From positions 2,415,501 through 2,479,500 of the forward strand of contig NZ_CP016294.1 of NCBI RefSeq assembly GCF_001704155.1: a DNA stretch of 64,000 bases, given 5' to 3'. This document shows positions 1 through 9,378 of the stretch, piece by piece; within the stretch, counting starts at the first letter, position 1; the number at the start of each line of letters is the position of its first letter. Below the pieces are notes generated by a model, which was not told where the DNA came from, made no database searches, and was given only the letters and a program-made list of their open reading frames with translations. A program made the translations under genes and the position numbers. Origin of the DNA: Stenotrophomonas rhizophila (lineage in GTDB: Bacteria; Pseudomonadota; Gammaproteobacteria; Xanthomonadales; Xanthomonadaceae).

Positions 1-426
1 CTCGATCGCGGTGAATCCGAGGTCGGCCAGTTTCGGCAGCTGTTCGCGCACGGCGTTGAACGACCCGCCGGCGGCGCCTACGTGCACCTCGTAGATCACC
101 GCCTCGTGCCACGGCCGGCCGGACCGGTCCGGATGCTGCCAGTCGAAGTCGTCGGCCACCAGCGCGCTGGGTCCGAACAGGCCGTCAGGCTGCTGACGCG
201 AGGCCGGGTCGGGCACCGCGTCGCCGCCATCGATGCGGTAGCGGTAGCGCATGCCGGGCGCACCCGGCGCCGTCAGCGCGAACCAGCCGTCGTCGCTGCC
301 CTGCATGGGCAGCACCTGGTCTTCCAGCAGCAGATCCACCGACGTGGCCGCCGGTGCCCACAGTGCGAAACGCCAACTGCCGTCCGTATCCTGCCAGGCT
401 CCCCACCGCACCTGCGCTGCACTCAT
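1..426 (-). CDS. treZ: Malto-oligosyltrehalose trehalohydrolase, N-terminal part
   Basis: This is the first 142 codons of a glycoside hydrolase family 13 protein; the rest lies beyond the window edge. TreZ releases trehalose from maltooligosyl-trehalose in the TreY/TreZ route from glycogen. The N-terminus reads as a CBM48-like sandwich ([17 protein letters not shown], then [19 protein letters not shown]), and near the edge comes the start of the GH13 barrel ([15 protein letters not shown]). The ATG overlaps the glgB stop by 4 nt (ATGA), so the gene is probably translationally coupled to glgB. The family is usually about 580-600 residues. A glgX-type debranching enzyme is the alternative, but PDPASR followed by [12 protein letters not shown] and the glg context favour TreZ. 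Confidence 0.85.
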   Translation of the reverse strand, partial: MSAAQVRWGAWQDTDGSWRFALWAPAATSVDLLLEDQVLPMQGSDDGWFALTAPGAPGMRYRYRIDGGDAVPDPASRQQPDGLFGPSALVADDFDWQHPDRSGRPWHEAVIYEVHVGAAGGSFNAVREQLPKLADLGFTAIE

Positions 427-2375
427 TCCCTGGCCTGCAGGTAAAGCACCGACAGCGGCGGCAGGGTCAACGGCAGCGACTGCGCGTGGCCGTGCATCGA
501 CTGCGCAATGGTCGCCACGCGACCCTCATTGCCCAGGTTGCTGCCGCCATAGAACGCGCTGTCGGTGTTGAGGATCTCCACCCAGTCACCTGCGGACGGC
601 ACCCCCAGCAGGTAGCCATGCCGCGCCACCGGGGTGAAGTTGCAGACCACCAGCGTCGCCCGGCCTTCGCCGCGCGGCGGATGGCGCACGAACGCAAGCA
701 CGCTGTTCTGGTGGTCATCGCTGACGCTCCACTCGAATCCGGCATCGTCATCGTTGGCCAGGCGCAGGCTCGGTTCCTGCTGCAGCAAGCGGTTGAGGTC
801 GCCGACCAGTCGGGCGATGCCGGCATGTTCGTGCTGCGCCGCGCTGCCCCAGTCCAGGGCAGCGTCGTGGTTCCATTCCGCCGGCTGGGCGAACTCGCCG
901 CCCATGAACAGCAGTTTGCTGCCCGGGTGTGCCCACATGAACCCATAACAGGCCCGCAGGTTGGCGAACTGCTGCGCACGCTCACCCGGCATCTTCGCCA
1001 GCAGCGAGCCTTTGCCGTGCACCACTTCGTCGTGCGACAGCGGCAGGATGAAGCGCTCGCTGAAAGCGTAGATGGCGCTGAAGGTCATTTCGCCGTGGTG
1101 GTGGCCCCGGTGGATCGGATCGCGGCGCAGGTACGCGAGGGTGTCGTGCATCCAGCCCATGTTCCATTTGTGGGTGAACCCCAGGCCGTTCGCGGTGGCC
1201 GGTGCGGTGACGCCCGGCCACGCGGTGGATTCCTCGGCCATGACCAGCACCTCCGGGAAGCGCGTCCGGATCGCCTCATTGAACTGGCGCAGGAAGGCGA
1301 CCGCCTCCAGGTTTTCGCGACCGCCGTTGACGTTCGGCAGCCATTCGCCTTCGGCGCGGCTGTAGTCGCGGTACAGCATCGAGGCCACTGCATCCACGCG
1401 CAGGCCGTCGATGTGGAAGCGTTCGATCCACTCCAACGCGCTGCCGATCAGGAACGCGGCCACTTCGGTGCGCCCGTAGTTGTAGATCAGCGTGTTCCAG
1501 TCCGGATGCAATCCGAGCCGCGGGTCTTCGTGCTCGTACAGCGCGGTGCCGTCGAAGCGCTGCATGCCGTGTGCATCGCTCGGGAAGTGCGCTCCCACCC
1601 AGTCGACGATCACGCCCAGCCCGGCCACGTGGCAGCGGTCAACGAACGCCGCGAAGTCTTCCGGGCCGCCGTGGCGCGCGGTCGGCGCGAACAGGCCCAG
1701 CGGCTGGTAGCCCCAGGACCCGCCGAAGGGATGCTCGCTGACCGGCAGCAACTCGATGTGGGTGAAACCCAGGGCCTTCACGTACGGGATCAGCGCATCG
1801 CCCAATGCCGACCAGCCGAGCGGCTGGCCGTCCGCATCGCGGCGCCAGGAACCCGCGTGCACTTCGTACACTGAAATGGCCCGGCCCTCGGCCACGCCGC
1901 GGGCGGCCATCCACGCGTCATCCTGCCAGGCGTGCCTCGCAGGACCGGCAACGCGTGACGCGGTGTCGGGCGGCAATTCGCAGGCACGCGCCATCGGGTC
2001 GGCCTTGAACGCCACCGAGCTTCCGTCACCTGCCGTGACCGCGAACTTGTACCGGGCACCGGCCTCCACGCGCGGCACGAAGCCTTCCCAGACCCCCGCT
2101 TCGGGATGCAGGCGCAGCGGGTGCCGCTCCGCGTCCCAGCCGTTGAAATCGCCTACCACCGCCACCCGGCTGGCATTGGGGGCCCACACGGCGAAGCGTA
2201 CACCGCCGTTTCCGGTGGCCACCGCGCCCAGCAGCCGACGGGCGGCGTCCGGGTCCCCGCTGCGCAGTGCGTCGAGCTGCACCGGGGTGAGCGCGGTGTC
2301 GTCCGTAGTGCCGGGTGATTCGGTCGGATCGGATGCGAGGCTGGCGTCGCGCGCAACGAAGGCGTGCTCGCTCAT
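423..2375 (-). CDS. glgB: 1,4-alpha-glucan branching enzyme
   Basis: GlgB makes the alpha-1,6 branches of glycogen in the cytoplasm. At 650 residues it has a CBM48-type domain (about 55-125, [20 protein letters not shown]) and a GH13 barrel. The nucleophile is D328 in DGLRVDAV, the acid/base is E381 or E382 in MAEEST, and the transition-state stabiliser is D449 in [11 protein letters not shown] short N-terminal extension of about 40 residues is Thr/Asp rich. One motif departs from the usual DWVPAHFP: here it is DWVGAHFP (residues 258-265). It overlaps glgA upstream and treZ downstream by 4 nt each, so glgA-glgB-treZ form one operon. Confidence 0.96.
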   Translation of the reverse strand: MSEHAFVARDASLASDPTESPGTTDDTALTPVQLDALRSGDPDAARRLLGAVATGNGGVRFAVWAPNASRVAVVGDFNGWDAERHPLRLHPEAGVWEGFVPRVEAGARYKFAVTAGDGSSVAFKADPMARACELPPDTASRVAGPARHAWQDDAWMAARGVAEGRAISVYEVHAGSWRRDADGQPLGWSALGDALIPYVKALGFTHIELLPVSEHPFGGSWGYQPLGLFAPTARHGGPEDFAAFVDRCHVAGLGVIVDWVGAHFPSDAHGMQRFDGTALYEHEDPRLGLHPDWNTLIYNYGRTEVAAFLIGSALEWIERFHIDGLRVDAVASMLYRDYSRAEGEWLPNVNGGRENLEAVAFLRQFNEAIRTRFPEVLVMAEESTAWPGVTAPATANGLGFTHKWNMGWMHDTLAYLRRDPIHRGHHHGEMTFSAIYAFSERFILPLSHDEVVHGKGSLLAKMPGERAQQFANLRACYGFMWAHPGSKLLFMGGEFAQPAEWNHDAALDWGSAAQHEHAGIARLVGDLNRLLQQEPSLRLANDDDAGFEWSVSDDHQNSVLAFVRHPPRGEGRATLVVCNFTPVARHGYLLGVPSAGDWVEILNTDSAFYGGSNLGNEGRVATIAQSMHGHAQSLPLTLPPLSVLYLQARE

Positions 2376-3940
2376 GCCTGCAGCTCCGGCACGCGCGCAT
2401 CCAGTACACGCTCATACAGCCTCAGGTACTCCGTACCGGCCAGGTCCCAGCTGCTCGGCCGCAGCATGGCCGCGCGGCGCATGGCCGACAGCAGCCCGGG
2501 GATGCGGTAGGTGCGGAACGCACGCTGCACGCAGCGGCGCAGCGAGTCGGCGTCGGCCGAGTTGAACAGCAGGCCGGTCACGCCGTCCTCCACCGTGTCG
2601 ATCAAGCCGCCGGTGGCGTGCGCGATCGGCAGGCAGCCGAACCGCTGCGCATACATCTGGCTCAGCCCGCACGGCTCGAAGCGGGAGGGCATGAGCAGGA
2701 AATCGGCACCGGCGAACATCTTGCGGGCGAGGCCTTCGTCGAACCCGGGGTACACGCCCACGCTGGAGGGGAACCGCCGCGACAGCGCGGCCACTTCCGC
2801 TTCGATGCGCGGTTCACCGCCGCCGATGATGGCCAACTGGCCCCCGGCGGCGGCGATCTGGTGCGCCACCGCGCAGCTCAGGTCCAGGCCCTTCTGGTGG
2901 ACCAGGCGCGAGACCACCGCGAACAGCGGCCCGTCGCTGTGCGGCAGCCCCAGCGCACGCTGCACGCGCCGCTTGTTGGCGACCCGGCCTTCCCAGCGGT
3001 GCAGGTCGAAGTGTTCGCTCAGGTGCAGGTCGGTGCGCGGGTCCCAGCTGCTGTCGATGCCGTTGACGATGCCGCTCAAGCGACCGCTCGCCGCGTGGCC
3101 GGACAGCAGCGCGTCCAGCCCGCAGCCCTGTTCGGGGCCGGTGATCTGGCGCGCGTAGCTCACGCTGACTGTGTTCACATGGTCGGCATGCACGATGCCC
3201 GCCTGCAGGAACGACAGCCGGCCATGGAAGGTGATGCTCTCGGCCTGCTCGGGCGAAACGCCCAGCACTGCGGCGTCTTGAAGCGGGAACAACCCCTGGT
3301 AGGCCAGGTTGTGGACGGTCAGCAGCGCGGGCACGTCCGAGCCGTACCAGCGCAGATAGGCGGCGGCCAGTGCGCACGGCCAATCATTCAGGTGCAGCAG
3401 TTCCGGCTGCCATTCCATGCCGGCATTGCCGCAGGCGATCACCGCCGCGGCGCGCGACAGCGCGGCAAAGCGCACCGCGTTGTCGCTCCAGTCCTGCCCG
3501 CTGCCATCCACGTATGGACTGCCACCCCGCTGGAACAGCCCGGGGCACACCAGCACCAGCACCGGCACGCCACCCGCAAACGTCTCCCCGATGTCGCAGG
3601 CGGGAATTCCGGCCCGTGCCGGCACGCGGCCCACCAACCGCAGGTCCGGCGCCCCGGCGATGACTTCGTCGTAGCCCGGAATCAGCACCCGCACATCCGA
3701 TCGGGTGCGCAGCGCACGCGGCAGGGCCGCGGCAACGTCGCCCAGCCCGCCGGCCTTGACGTAGTCCGCCATCTCGGAGGTGACGAACAGGACGCGCCGA
3801 GCCGGATCGACACGACCGAGCGGCGGCGGGGTGGTCTCGACGGCGCGCAGCCGGGGCGTGCGACGAACGCGTGCGCCGCCTTCCTCGCCAGCGGGAACGG
3901 GCAAAGCCACGGGAACAGCGATCTGACGCAGATGCGACAT
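2372..3940 (-). CDS. glgA: Glycogen synthase (ADP-glucose, GT5)
   Basis: GlgA extends alpha-1,4 glucan from ADP-glucose. The GT5 signature KAGGLGDV is at residues 62-69, and the C-terminal nucleotide-binding half shows [11 protein letters not shown] and the ATGGLIDTV loop. At 522 residues it is about 45 longer than typical GlgA. The extra length is an N-terminal tail (residues 1-48, rich in Pro/Arg/Val) ahead of the first core strand [10 protein letters not shown]. The annotated ATG has only a weak ribosome binding site, so a later start inside the tail cannot be excluded. It is the first gene of the glgA-glgB-treZ operon. Confidence 0.95.
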   Translation of the reverse strand: MSHLRQIAVPVALPVPAGEEGGARVRRTPRLRAVETTPPPLGRVDPARRVLFVTSEMADYVKAGGLGDVAAALPRALRTRSDVRVLIPGYDEVIAGAPDLRLVGRVPARAGIPACDIGETFAGGVPVLVLVCPGLFQRGGSPYVDGSGQDWSDNAVRFAALSRAAAVIACGNAGMEWQPELLHLNDWPCALAAAYLRWYGSDVPALLTVHNLAYQGLFPLQDAAVLGVSPEQAESITFHGRLSFLQAGIVHADHVNTVSVSYARQITGPEQGCGLDALLSGHAASGRLSGIVNGIDSSWDPRTDLHLSEHFDLHRWEGRVANKRRVQRALGLPHSDGPLFAVVSRLVHQKGLDLSCAVAHQIAAAGGQLAIIGGGEPRIEAEVAALSRRFPSSVGVYPGFDEGLARKMFAGADFLLMPSRFEPCGLSQMYAQRFGCLPIAHATGGLIDTVEDGVTGLLFNSADADSLRRCVQRAFRTYRIPGLLSAMRRAAMLRPSSWDLAGTEYLRLYERVLDARVPELQA

Positions 3941-4266
3941 GGGGGGAAATCTCGAAGGTGGTACCGCGGTGGGGGTGCCATCGGCATTGCGCCAAGGGCG
4001 GGGGTTTCTGCGGCGCCGGAAACGTCGCGCGCGAACCTTGGTTGAAATCTACCTGTGTGCGGAATAAACACCGCGTGAACTTGATGCGACAACATCGTGA
4101 CCCCGCCACGCTTCGCAGGCGCAAAGTGCCTGCAATGCAGCGCTTGTCGCAGGTTGTCGATGCTTGAACGGCATGAGCAGATGCGTTCGCATCATGACCT
4201 TCGCGCCTGCAGCCGCCCGCCTGAATCCTTCATTCTCGGCCGCGTACTGTCACGCCTGCGTTGCAG
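3941..4266. other. Intergenic region upstream of glgA
   Basis: There is no convincing gene between glgA and the exonuclease III gene. It should hold the glg operon promoter. A weak sigma70-like candidate on the minus strand has TTGTCG (complement of 4087-4092), an 18-nt spacer, and TTTATT (complement of 4063-4068). A 6-bp inverted repeat GCAGGC/GCCTGC (4115-4120 with 4128-4133) without a T-run may be an operator or a weak terminator for the upstream gene. Both assignments are tentative. Confidence 0.4.
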
Positions 4267-5064
4267 TCATTGCGGAGCGAGCGCCTCGATCCAGGTCGGC
4301 GCGTGGTCACTTGCTTTCTCCAGACCACGAACCCAGCGGTCCACACCGGCGTCCTTCAGTCCCTCGGCAAGAACCGGGTTGAGCAGCAGGTGGTCGATGC
4401 GAAGCCCGCGGTCGCGTTCGTAGTGCTGGCGGAAATAATCCCAGAACGTGTAGATCGTCTGCTCGCCGTAGACGTGGCGGAGACTGTCGGTCCAGCCCTG
4501 TGCAAGCAGCTCGGCATAAGACTCCCGGACTTCCGGCTGCAACAGCGCATCCCGCCGCCACGACTTCGGATCGTAGATGTCCGCGTCGGTCGGGACCACG
4601 TTGAAATCGCCGATCAGCGCGACCGGATGCGGCAGGCCGACCAGTCCCAGCGCGTGCTTGTGCAGCCGCTGCATCCATTTCAGCTTGTACTCGAACTTCG
4701 GGCCGGGCTGCGGGTTGCCATTGGGCAGGTACAGCCCTCCCACCAGCACGCCGTGCGCCGCCGCCTCCAGATAGCGGCTCTGGTCATCGGTGCGATCGCC
4801 TGGAAGCCCACGCCGGCTTTCGATCGGGTCCTGCCCACGCGCGAGCAGCGCCACGCCGTTCCACGCACGCTGCCCCTGCCACAGGCAGCCGTAGCCTGCG
4901 TCGCGGATCTCGGTTTCAGGAAACGCATCCTGGCTGGCCTTGAGCTCCTGCAGCGCCACGATGTCGGGTTTCTCTTTCTCCAGCCACGCCAACAGGTGCG
5001 GAAGCCGCGTCTTGATCCCGTTGACGTTGAAGGTGGCAATCCGGAGACGCCTGCGACGGGCCAT
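4267..5064 (-). CDS. xth: Exodeoxyribonuclease III
   Basis: This is an EEP-fold AP endonuclease/3'-5' exonuclease for base-excision repair. Motifs run in family order: ATFNVNGIKTRL, LQELKA (metal-binding Glu), GLYLPNGN, GDFNVVPTDADIYD, the DYFRQHYERDRGLRIDH block, and KASDHAPTW with the catalytic Asp-His pair. The open frame runs 24 codons further upstream. I chose the internal ATG because GGAG lies 6 nt before it and the domain starts at once (MARRRRLRIATFN). The resulting 265 residues match the family. It is transcribed away from the lipoprotein gene at 5228. Confidence 0.94.
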   Translation of the reverse strand: MARRRRLRIATFNVNGIKTRLPHLLAWLEKEKPDIVALQELKASQDAFPETEIRDAGYGCLWQGQRAWNGVALLARGQDPIESRRGLPGDRTDDQSRYLEAAAHGVLVGGLYLPNGNPQPGPKFEYKLKWMQRLHKHALGLVGLPHPVALIGDFNVVPTDADIYDPKSWRRDALLQPEVRESYAELLAQGWTDSLRHVYGEQTIYTFWDYFRQHYERDRGLRIDHLLLNPVLAEGLKDAGVDRWVRGLEKASDHAPTWIEALAPQ

Positions 5065-5227
5065 ACCGTGCTCCAGCAGGAGGGAAGCAGCAGTATTCCC
5101 GTCGCTGCGCTGCGTGCGCGTCAAGAGCCCGCTCACGGGGCCATCGCACCCACGCGTCTGCCTGCTTCACTCCGCGCAACGGGGGCGAGCGCATGCTTGT
5201 TGGACCCTATTAATGGAGCCCTTTTCG

Positions 5228-5902
5228 ATGCCTATCCTGTCCACCCGTCCGCTGCTGCTGGCGGCCGTGCTGGCGTCTGCCGGCTGTGCGCCTTCGCCGG
5301 AAAGCGCCGGCACACCGCAGCCTTCCGGCGCCGATCCGGGTGCCGCGAAAGCCGCCGTGGCGACCGACGTCCACGCAGAATCCGAAGCGCCCACGTTGGC
5401 ATTCAGTGAAACGCCGCCCGGCATCGCGCTGGCTGCGGTTCCTGGTACGGAGCTGCGCAGGGATTTCACCCGCACCTACTTGGCGCTTGATGGCTGGAAG
5501 CTGTTTGCCGCGCCTGGCAGCACCGGTTCGCCACTGGCGGCCTTGGTGTTGGACGGGTCCAACGAGGTAACGGCTGCCGAGCTACGCGTCGGACGCAGCG
5601 ACGACGCCGGTGCCGTCGCCGACTGCCTGACGCCTCCCGCGGAGGCTACGGGGCCAGCCGACACCGTGGACATAGGCGGCGTGAGCTTCACCTACTTCCC
5701 GGTGGGCGACGCAGCGATGAGTCACTACGTATCGGCCGACAGCTACCGCGCCGTGCAGCACGGGCGGTGCTATGCGATTGATCTGGTCGTGGCCGGTACC
5801 CGGCCGGAGGTGTACGACCCGCCGCGTACACCGCCGTTCAGCACTGAGGATGCGCGGGACAAGCTTGCGGCTGCCTTGAAGGCCGTGCGCTGGGTGGAGT
5901 GA
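5228..5902 (+). CDS. Putative lipoprotein of unknown function
   Basis: The protein has 224 residues with a type II signal peptide: MPILSTRP, a hydrophobic stretch, and ASAGC with the lipidated Cys at residue 20. The -3 position is Ser, a little unusual for a lipobox. A low-complexity Ala/Pro/Glu region follows to about residue 60, then a compact domain without a motif I recognise. Two Cys in the mature part (VADCLTP and HGRCYAIDL) could form a disulfide. I chose this start, rather than one 15 nt upstream, because GGAG lies 9 nt before it. A strong hairpin follows the stop. Confidence 0.7.
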   Translation: MPILSTRPLLLAAVLASAGCAPSPESAGTPQPSGADPGAAKAAVATDVHAESEAPTLAFSETPPGIALAAVPGTELRRDFTRTYLALDGWKLFAAPGSTGSPLAALVLDGSNEVTAAELRVGRSDDAGAVADCLTPPAEATGPADTVDIGGVSFTYFPVGDAAMSHYVSADSYRAVQHGRCYAIDLVVAGTRPEVYDPPRTPPFSTEDARDKLAAALKAVRWVE

Positions 5903-5908
5903 ACGTCT

Positions 5909-5935
5909 GCGCCTGCGGCGTTGGGCCGCAGGCGC
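5909..5935 (+). terminator. Hairpin after the lipoprotein gene
   Basis: A perfect 11-bp inverted repeat (GCGCCTGCGGC with GCCGCAGGCGC, 5-nt loop) begins 6 nt after the stop codon. It has no T-run, so it is either an RNA-stabilising hairpin or a weak terminator between the convergent genes. Confidence 0.5.
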
Positions 5936-5951
5936 GCTTCAGGGTCGAGCA

Positions 5952-5973
5952 GCCACGCAGGGCGTGGCTCTAC
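5952..5973 (-). repeat. SMAG-type GTAG palindrome (REP family)
   Basis: On the minus strand it reads GTAG, one base, then GCCACGC-CCT-GCGTGGC. The 7-bp perfect stem with a GTAG head is the hallmark of Stenotrophomonas SMAG repeats. The TAG of the GTAG is the stop codon of the sugar dehydrogenase gene. A copy differing at one base lies at 16121-16142. Confidence 0.8.
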
Positions 5974-7349
5974 GGCGCCGGGGCCGAAGGCGCCGATGGG
6001 GTTGCCGGCGGCGTCGACGGAGTTGCCGAAGGCGGTGCGGCTGGCGTAGCGGGAGCTGCGGTCGGCGTGATCCGCCAGATGGTGTTGGCCAGGTCATCGG
6101 CCACGATCACCGCACCGCGCGGATCGACACTGACGCCCACCGGGCGGCCCCGGGTCTTGCCGTCATCGCCGCGGAAGCCGGTGGCGAAATCGATGGCGTC
6201 GCCGGCGGGCTTGCCATCACGGAACGGCACGAACACCACCTTGTAGCCGACCGGCGGATTGCGGTTCCAGCTGCCGTGCTGGCCGACGAAGACACCGTCG
6301 GTGAAGTTGCCGCCCACCGCCGGGTTGGCGAACGCCACGCCCAGCGCGGCCACGTGCGAGCCCAGCGCGAAGTCCGGGGTCAGCGCGGACGCCACCTTCT
6401 CCGGGTTCTGCGGCATCACCCGGCGGTCCACGTGCTTGCCCCAGTAGCTGTAGGGCCAGCCATAGAAGCCGCCGTCGCGCACCGAAGTGAGGTAATCCGG
6501 CACCAGGTTCGGCCCGATTTCGTCACGTTCGTTGACCACCGCCCACAACGTGCCGGTGCCGGGCTGTACGGCCAGTGCCGTGGGATTGCGGATGCCGCTG
6601 GCGTAGGTGCGGTGCGCACCGGTCTGCGCATCGATCTCCCACACCTGGGCGCGATCGATCTCCGCCGCCATGCCGCGTTCGGTGATGTTGCTGTTGGAGC
6701 CGATGCCCACGTACAGGTGGCTGCCATCGGCGCTGGCCGCCAGCGACTTGGTCCAATGGTGGTTGATGGCCGACGGCAGGTCGGTCACCTTGGTCGGCGC
6801 ACCGCTGGCCTTGGTCTGGCCTTCGGTGTAGTCGAAGCGCACCAGCGCATCCTGGTTGGCCACGTACAGGGCGTTGCCCACCAGGGCCAGCCCGTACGGG
6901 GCATTGAGCTTGTCGGCAAACACCGTCTTCAGCTCATACACGCCGTCACCATCGGCATCCCGCAGCAGGGTCAGGCGGTTGCCGCTCTTCACCTGCGTAT
7001 TGCCCTTGGCCTTGATCTTGCCGGCAATCACATCCTTCGGCTTGAGGTTGGGCGCGCTGCCGCCCCGACCTTCGGCCACCAGGATATCGCCGTTGGGCAG
7101 CACCAGGGTCTGGCGCGGAATGGCCAGGTCGGTGGCGATCGCCGCGACCTTGAAACCGGCCGGCACGGTGGGCACGGTATCGCCCCACGCGGTCGGCTGG
7201 GCAATGGTCATGTCCGGCATCACGCCGCGATGGGGCTTGGGCAGTTCCGGGTTGGCGCCGAGCTGCTGCAGCTCCGGGGCCTTGCCACTGCAAGCGGCCA
7301 AGGCCACGGCGAGTACGGAAAGTGCGAATACCTTCGGGGCGCGGTTCAC
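5970..7349 (-). CDS. PQQ-dependent aldose/sorbosone dehydrogenase-like lipoprotein
   Basis: This is a 459-residue six-bladed beta-propeller of the soluble glucose/sorbosone dehydrogenase family, which oxidises sugars outside the cytoplasm with PQQ. Blade motifs visible include LNAPYGLALVGNALYVAN, NHHWTKSLAASADG and YVGIGSNSN. A type II signal peptide ends in LAAC. The last 25 residues are a Pro/Ala/Ser tail that runs into the SMAG palindrome. The start is GTG: it overlaps the upstream stop (GTGA), has GGAGG 6 nt before it, and immediately opens the signal peptide. A longer upstream frame is a shadow of the DUF2231 gene. The substrate is unknown. Confidence 0.85.
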   Translation of the reverse strand: MNRAPKVFALSVLAVALAACSGKAPELQQLGANPELPKPHRGVMPDMTIAQPTAWGDTVPTVPAGFKVAAIATDLAIPRQTLVLPNGDILVAEGRGGSAPNLKPKDVIAGKIKAKGNTQVKSGNRLTLLRDADGDGVYELKTVFADKLNAPYGLALVGNALYVANQDALVRFDYTEGQTKASGAPTKVTDLPSAINHHWTKSLAASADGSHLYVGIGSNSNITERGMAAEIDRAQVWEIDAQTGAHRTYASGIRNPTALAVQPGTGTLWAVVNERDEIGPNLVPDYLTSVRDGGFYGWPYSYWGKHVDRRVMPQNPEKVASALTPDFALGSHVAALGVAFANPAVGGNFTDGVFVGQHGSWNRNPPVGYKVVFVPFRDGKPAGDAIDFATGFRGDDGKTRGRPVGVSVDPRGAVIVADDLANTIWRITPTAAPATPAAPPSATPSTPPATPSAPSAPAP

Positions 7350-7768
7350 AGGACACCTCCCACGCGCACGCGCACACTGGAGAAACCAAGCCAGGTGGCA
7401 ATCAATGCCAGCACCGTGACGATCACCGACCACAGCAGCGCAGCCGGCATGATCGCCCAGGCATCGCGTGCGTGGTGCAGCGAGTTGATGAAGCCCACGA
7501 TCCAGGTGACCGCCAGCACGATGACGTAGAAACCGTTCCGGCTGCCGCGCACCAGGCCCACCAGGCCGCACACCAGCGCCAGCGTGGTCATGACCATCGC
7601 CCCGACCAGCAGCCAGGAGGCGAAGTTGCTCCACTGGATTTCGTAGGTGTTCCAGTACGCGTAATCGGCCAGCAGCGCGCCGAGGAACAGCGGCAGCACG
7701 CCGCCGAGCACGGCGGCATGGAACGGATGGATGACCCAGTGGCGGGTCACGACGGCGGTTGTGGACAC
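7346..7768 (-). CDS. DUF2231 family membrane protein
   Basis: The protein has 140 residues and four predicted membrane helices. HPFHAAVLGGVLPLFLGALLAD at the start fits DUF2231, whose members often accompany periplasmic redox or sugar dehydrogenase lipoproteins. The GTG start is preceded by AGGAG at 6 nt; an upstream ATG adds 13 residues that do not look like part of the fold. Its stop overlaps the dehydrogenase start, so the two are coupled. A role in passing electrons or anchoring the dehydrogenase is inference from this pairing. Confidence 0.8.
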   Translation of the reverse strand: MSTTAVVTRHWVIHPFHAAVLGGVLPLFLGALLADYAYWNTYEIQWSNFASWLLVGAMVMTTLALVCGLVGLVRGSRNGFYVIVLAVTWIVGFINSLHHARDAWAIMPAALLWSVIVTVLALIATWLGFSSVRVRVGGVL

Positions 7769-7834
7769 GGCTGTCTCCTGAGGGGAATGCAACCGGTATC
7801 CTGCCACCGCCTGCGTGACGGGCGGTTGATGTGC

Positions 7835-9199
7835 TCAGCGCCAGTCGGCGGGCAGCTTCCGCGTGCGGGTGCGGTACTTCATCGTTCCATTGCGCAGCGT
7901 TCCCTCCGTCGTCTGCAGGTGCTCGCCATCGGGCGACAGCGATTCCTCCCAGCTGGCCACCTGCTGCAGCTGCCCGTCCACGTAACGGTAGGTTTCGGTG
8001 GCGTGCGAGCAGCAGCCGCCGCGCGAGGCGGAGATGAGGGTGCGCGTGGCGGGGTCGATGTCCAGCTGTGGCAGGCTCGACAGCGTTGGCTCGAACACGA
8101 AGGCCTGGGCCACCGGGTCGAACAGGTACAGGTTCCGCGTGGCATTCGGGCCTGCACCCCCGGCGTATCCGGGTACGCTCAGGTCGGGCCAGCCGTCGAA
8201 GTTGGCGTCCACCAGCTGCACCACGTCCGGGCCGGCGCTCAGCGGCTCGGCATCGATGTCGCGCAGGATCTGCCGGCGCTGGCCGGTCGTGGCGTCCAGG
8301 ATGTCGATGGCCTGCAGCACCGCTTGATCGTCGTCGGCGGGCGCAACGACCAGCACGAAACGCAGGTGGTCGGTGGCTGCCTGCTGGGGAATCCGCATAT
8401 CGCCGGCGGCAAGATCATCCCGACGGATCCAGCCGGGCGTCGCCGCGCCGTCTGCCGCCACTTCTTCGATGCCGATCCACTCAGCGCCCCTGCTGAGCAC
8501 ACCGGCATAGCGCCCCGCGGCAAGCGTGCCGGATGCCGTGCCGTCCCCGGCGCTTCGGTAGACCGGGGTGTCCACGGTCGCCGCGAACACATCGATGTAG
8601 GGTCGTGGCGCCTGCAGGGCGAACCCGTCGCGATAGTGGCTGACCTGGTAGTGGTGCACAGACCTGCCGTAAGCGTCGGGCGCACACACGCCGCCCACCG
8701 CGCAGGCGCCGATCTCATCCGGGGTGGGCTTGCGCCTGGCGGGAACCTGCTCGGTACGGATCAGCGTTTTCTGGTCGGCCCAGCGCAGGGTGAAACCACG
8801 TTCGGTCCAGGCCAGCGCCGCCTCGCTGTCCGCGCTGCCAATGTTGGTGCGGCAGAACGGCTGCGCCTCGGAACGTTCGTTCCAATCGGGAAACGCATAG
8901 GCCGGGCACAGCCGGTCGGCGCTGTTGATGTCGTAGCGGTACGCCGCATCGGTGACGAACACCAGCTTGTTCAACGCCTCGCCCGGATCGCGCGACACGA
9001 AGGCGTAGCGCACCTTCGCCGCGTCGGGAATCGCGGTGGCAAGCAGGTCCTGCTGGATTTCGCCTGCGGCCGGCGGTGCTGCCGTTTCTGCCTGGGGCGC
9101 CTCGGGCGAAAGCTGGTAAATGCCGGGCTCCAGCAGCGGTCCCGCTTCGGCATGGGTCGTCAGGATGGCAAGCAACAACGCGGCGTAGCGGATTCTCAT
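7835..9199 (-). CDS. Secreted XAC2610-like protein
   Basis: The protein has 454 residues and begins with a signal peptide (MRIRYAALLLAILTTHAEA). The middle part holds an SH3-like segment (DTPVYRSAGDG..., GAEWIGIEEV...). The C-terminal part carries DANFDGWPDLSVPGYAGG, NLYLFDPVAQAFVFE and ISASRGGCCSHATETYRY, the pattern of XAC2610-related secreted domains known in xanthomonads. The Asp-rich DANFDGWPD loop could bind calcium. The first open frame adds 34 residues upstream, but the chosen ATG begins the signal peptide. Function unknown. It is divergent from the efflux gene at 9379. Confidence 0.65.
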   Translation of the reverse strand: MRIRYAALLLAILTTHAEAGPLLEPGIYQLSPEAPQAETAAPPAAGEIQQDLLATAIPDAAKVRYAFVSRDPGEALNKLVFVTDAAYRYDINSADRLCPAYAFPDWNERSEAQPFCRTNIGSADSEAALAWTERGFTLRWADQKTLIRTEQVPARRKPTPDEIGACAVGGVCAPDAYGRSVHHYQVSHYRDGFALQAPRPYIDVFAATVDTPVYRSAGDGTASGTLAAGRYAGVLSRGAEWIGIEEVAADGAATPGWIRRDDLAAGDMRIPQQAATDHLRFVLVVAPADDDQAVLQAIDILDATTGQRRQILRDIDAEPLSAGPDVVQLVDANFDGWPDLSVPGYAGGAGPNATRNLYLFDPVAQAFVFEPTLSSLPQLDIDPATRTLISASRGGCCSHATETYRYVDGQLQQVASWEESLSPDGEHLQTTEGTLRNGTMKYRTRTRKLPADWR

Positions 9200-9378
9200 G
9201 CCGCCATCATGCGTGATGTCCCTAACGCGACGATAGTGGTCCCTATCGCGCGAGACGGCAGCGTGCGGCCGGCTTACCCTCGTGCTCCGCTTGTCCCCCA
9301 CCAGGTCCAGGCTGGAGCACGCGCCGGATCCCTGGCGGCGTGGCCGGCCGGGACCGCAGCTGTAGTTCCAATGGTCCC

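Noticed and set aside
354..1874. A 506-codon open frame on the plus strand opposite glgB
   Set aside because: It lies wholly antisense to a well-supported gene with catalytic motifs; long antisense frames are expected in high-GC DNA with strong codon bias. Its protein has no family features.
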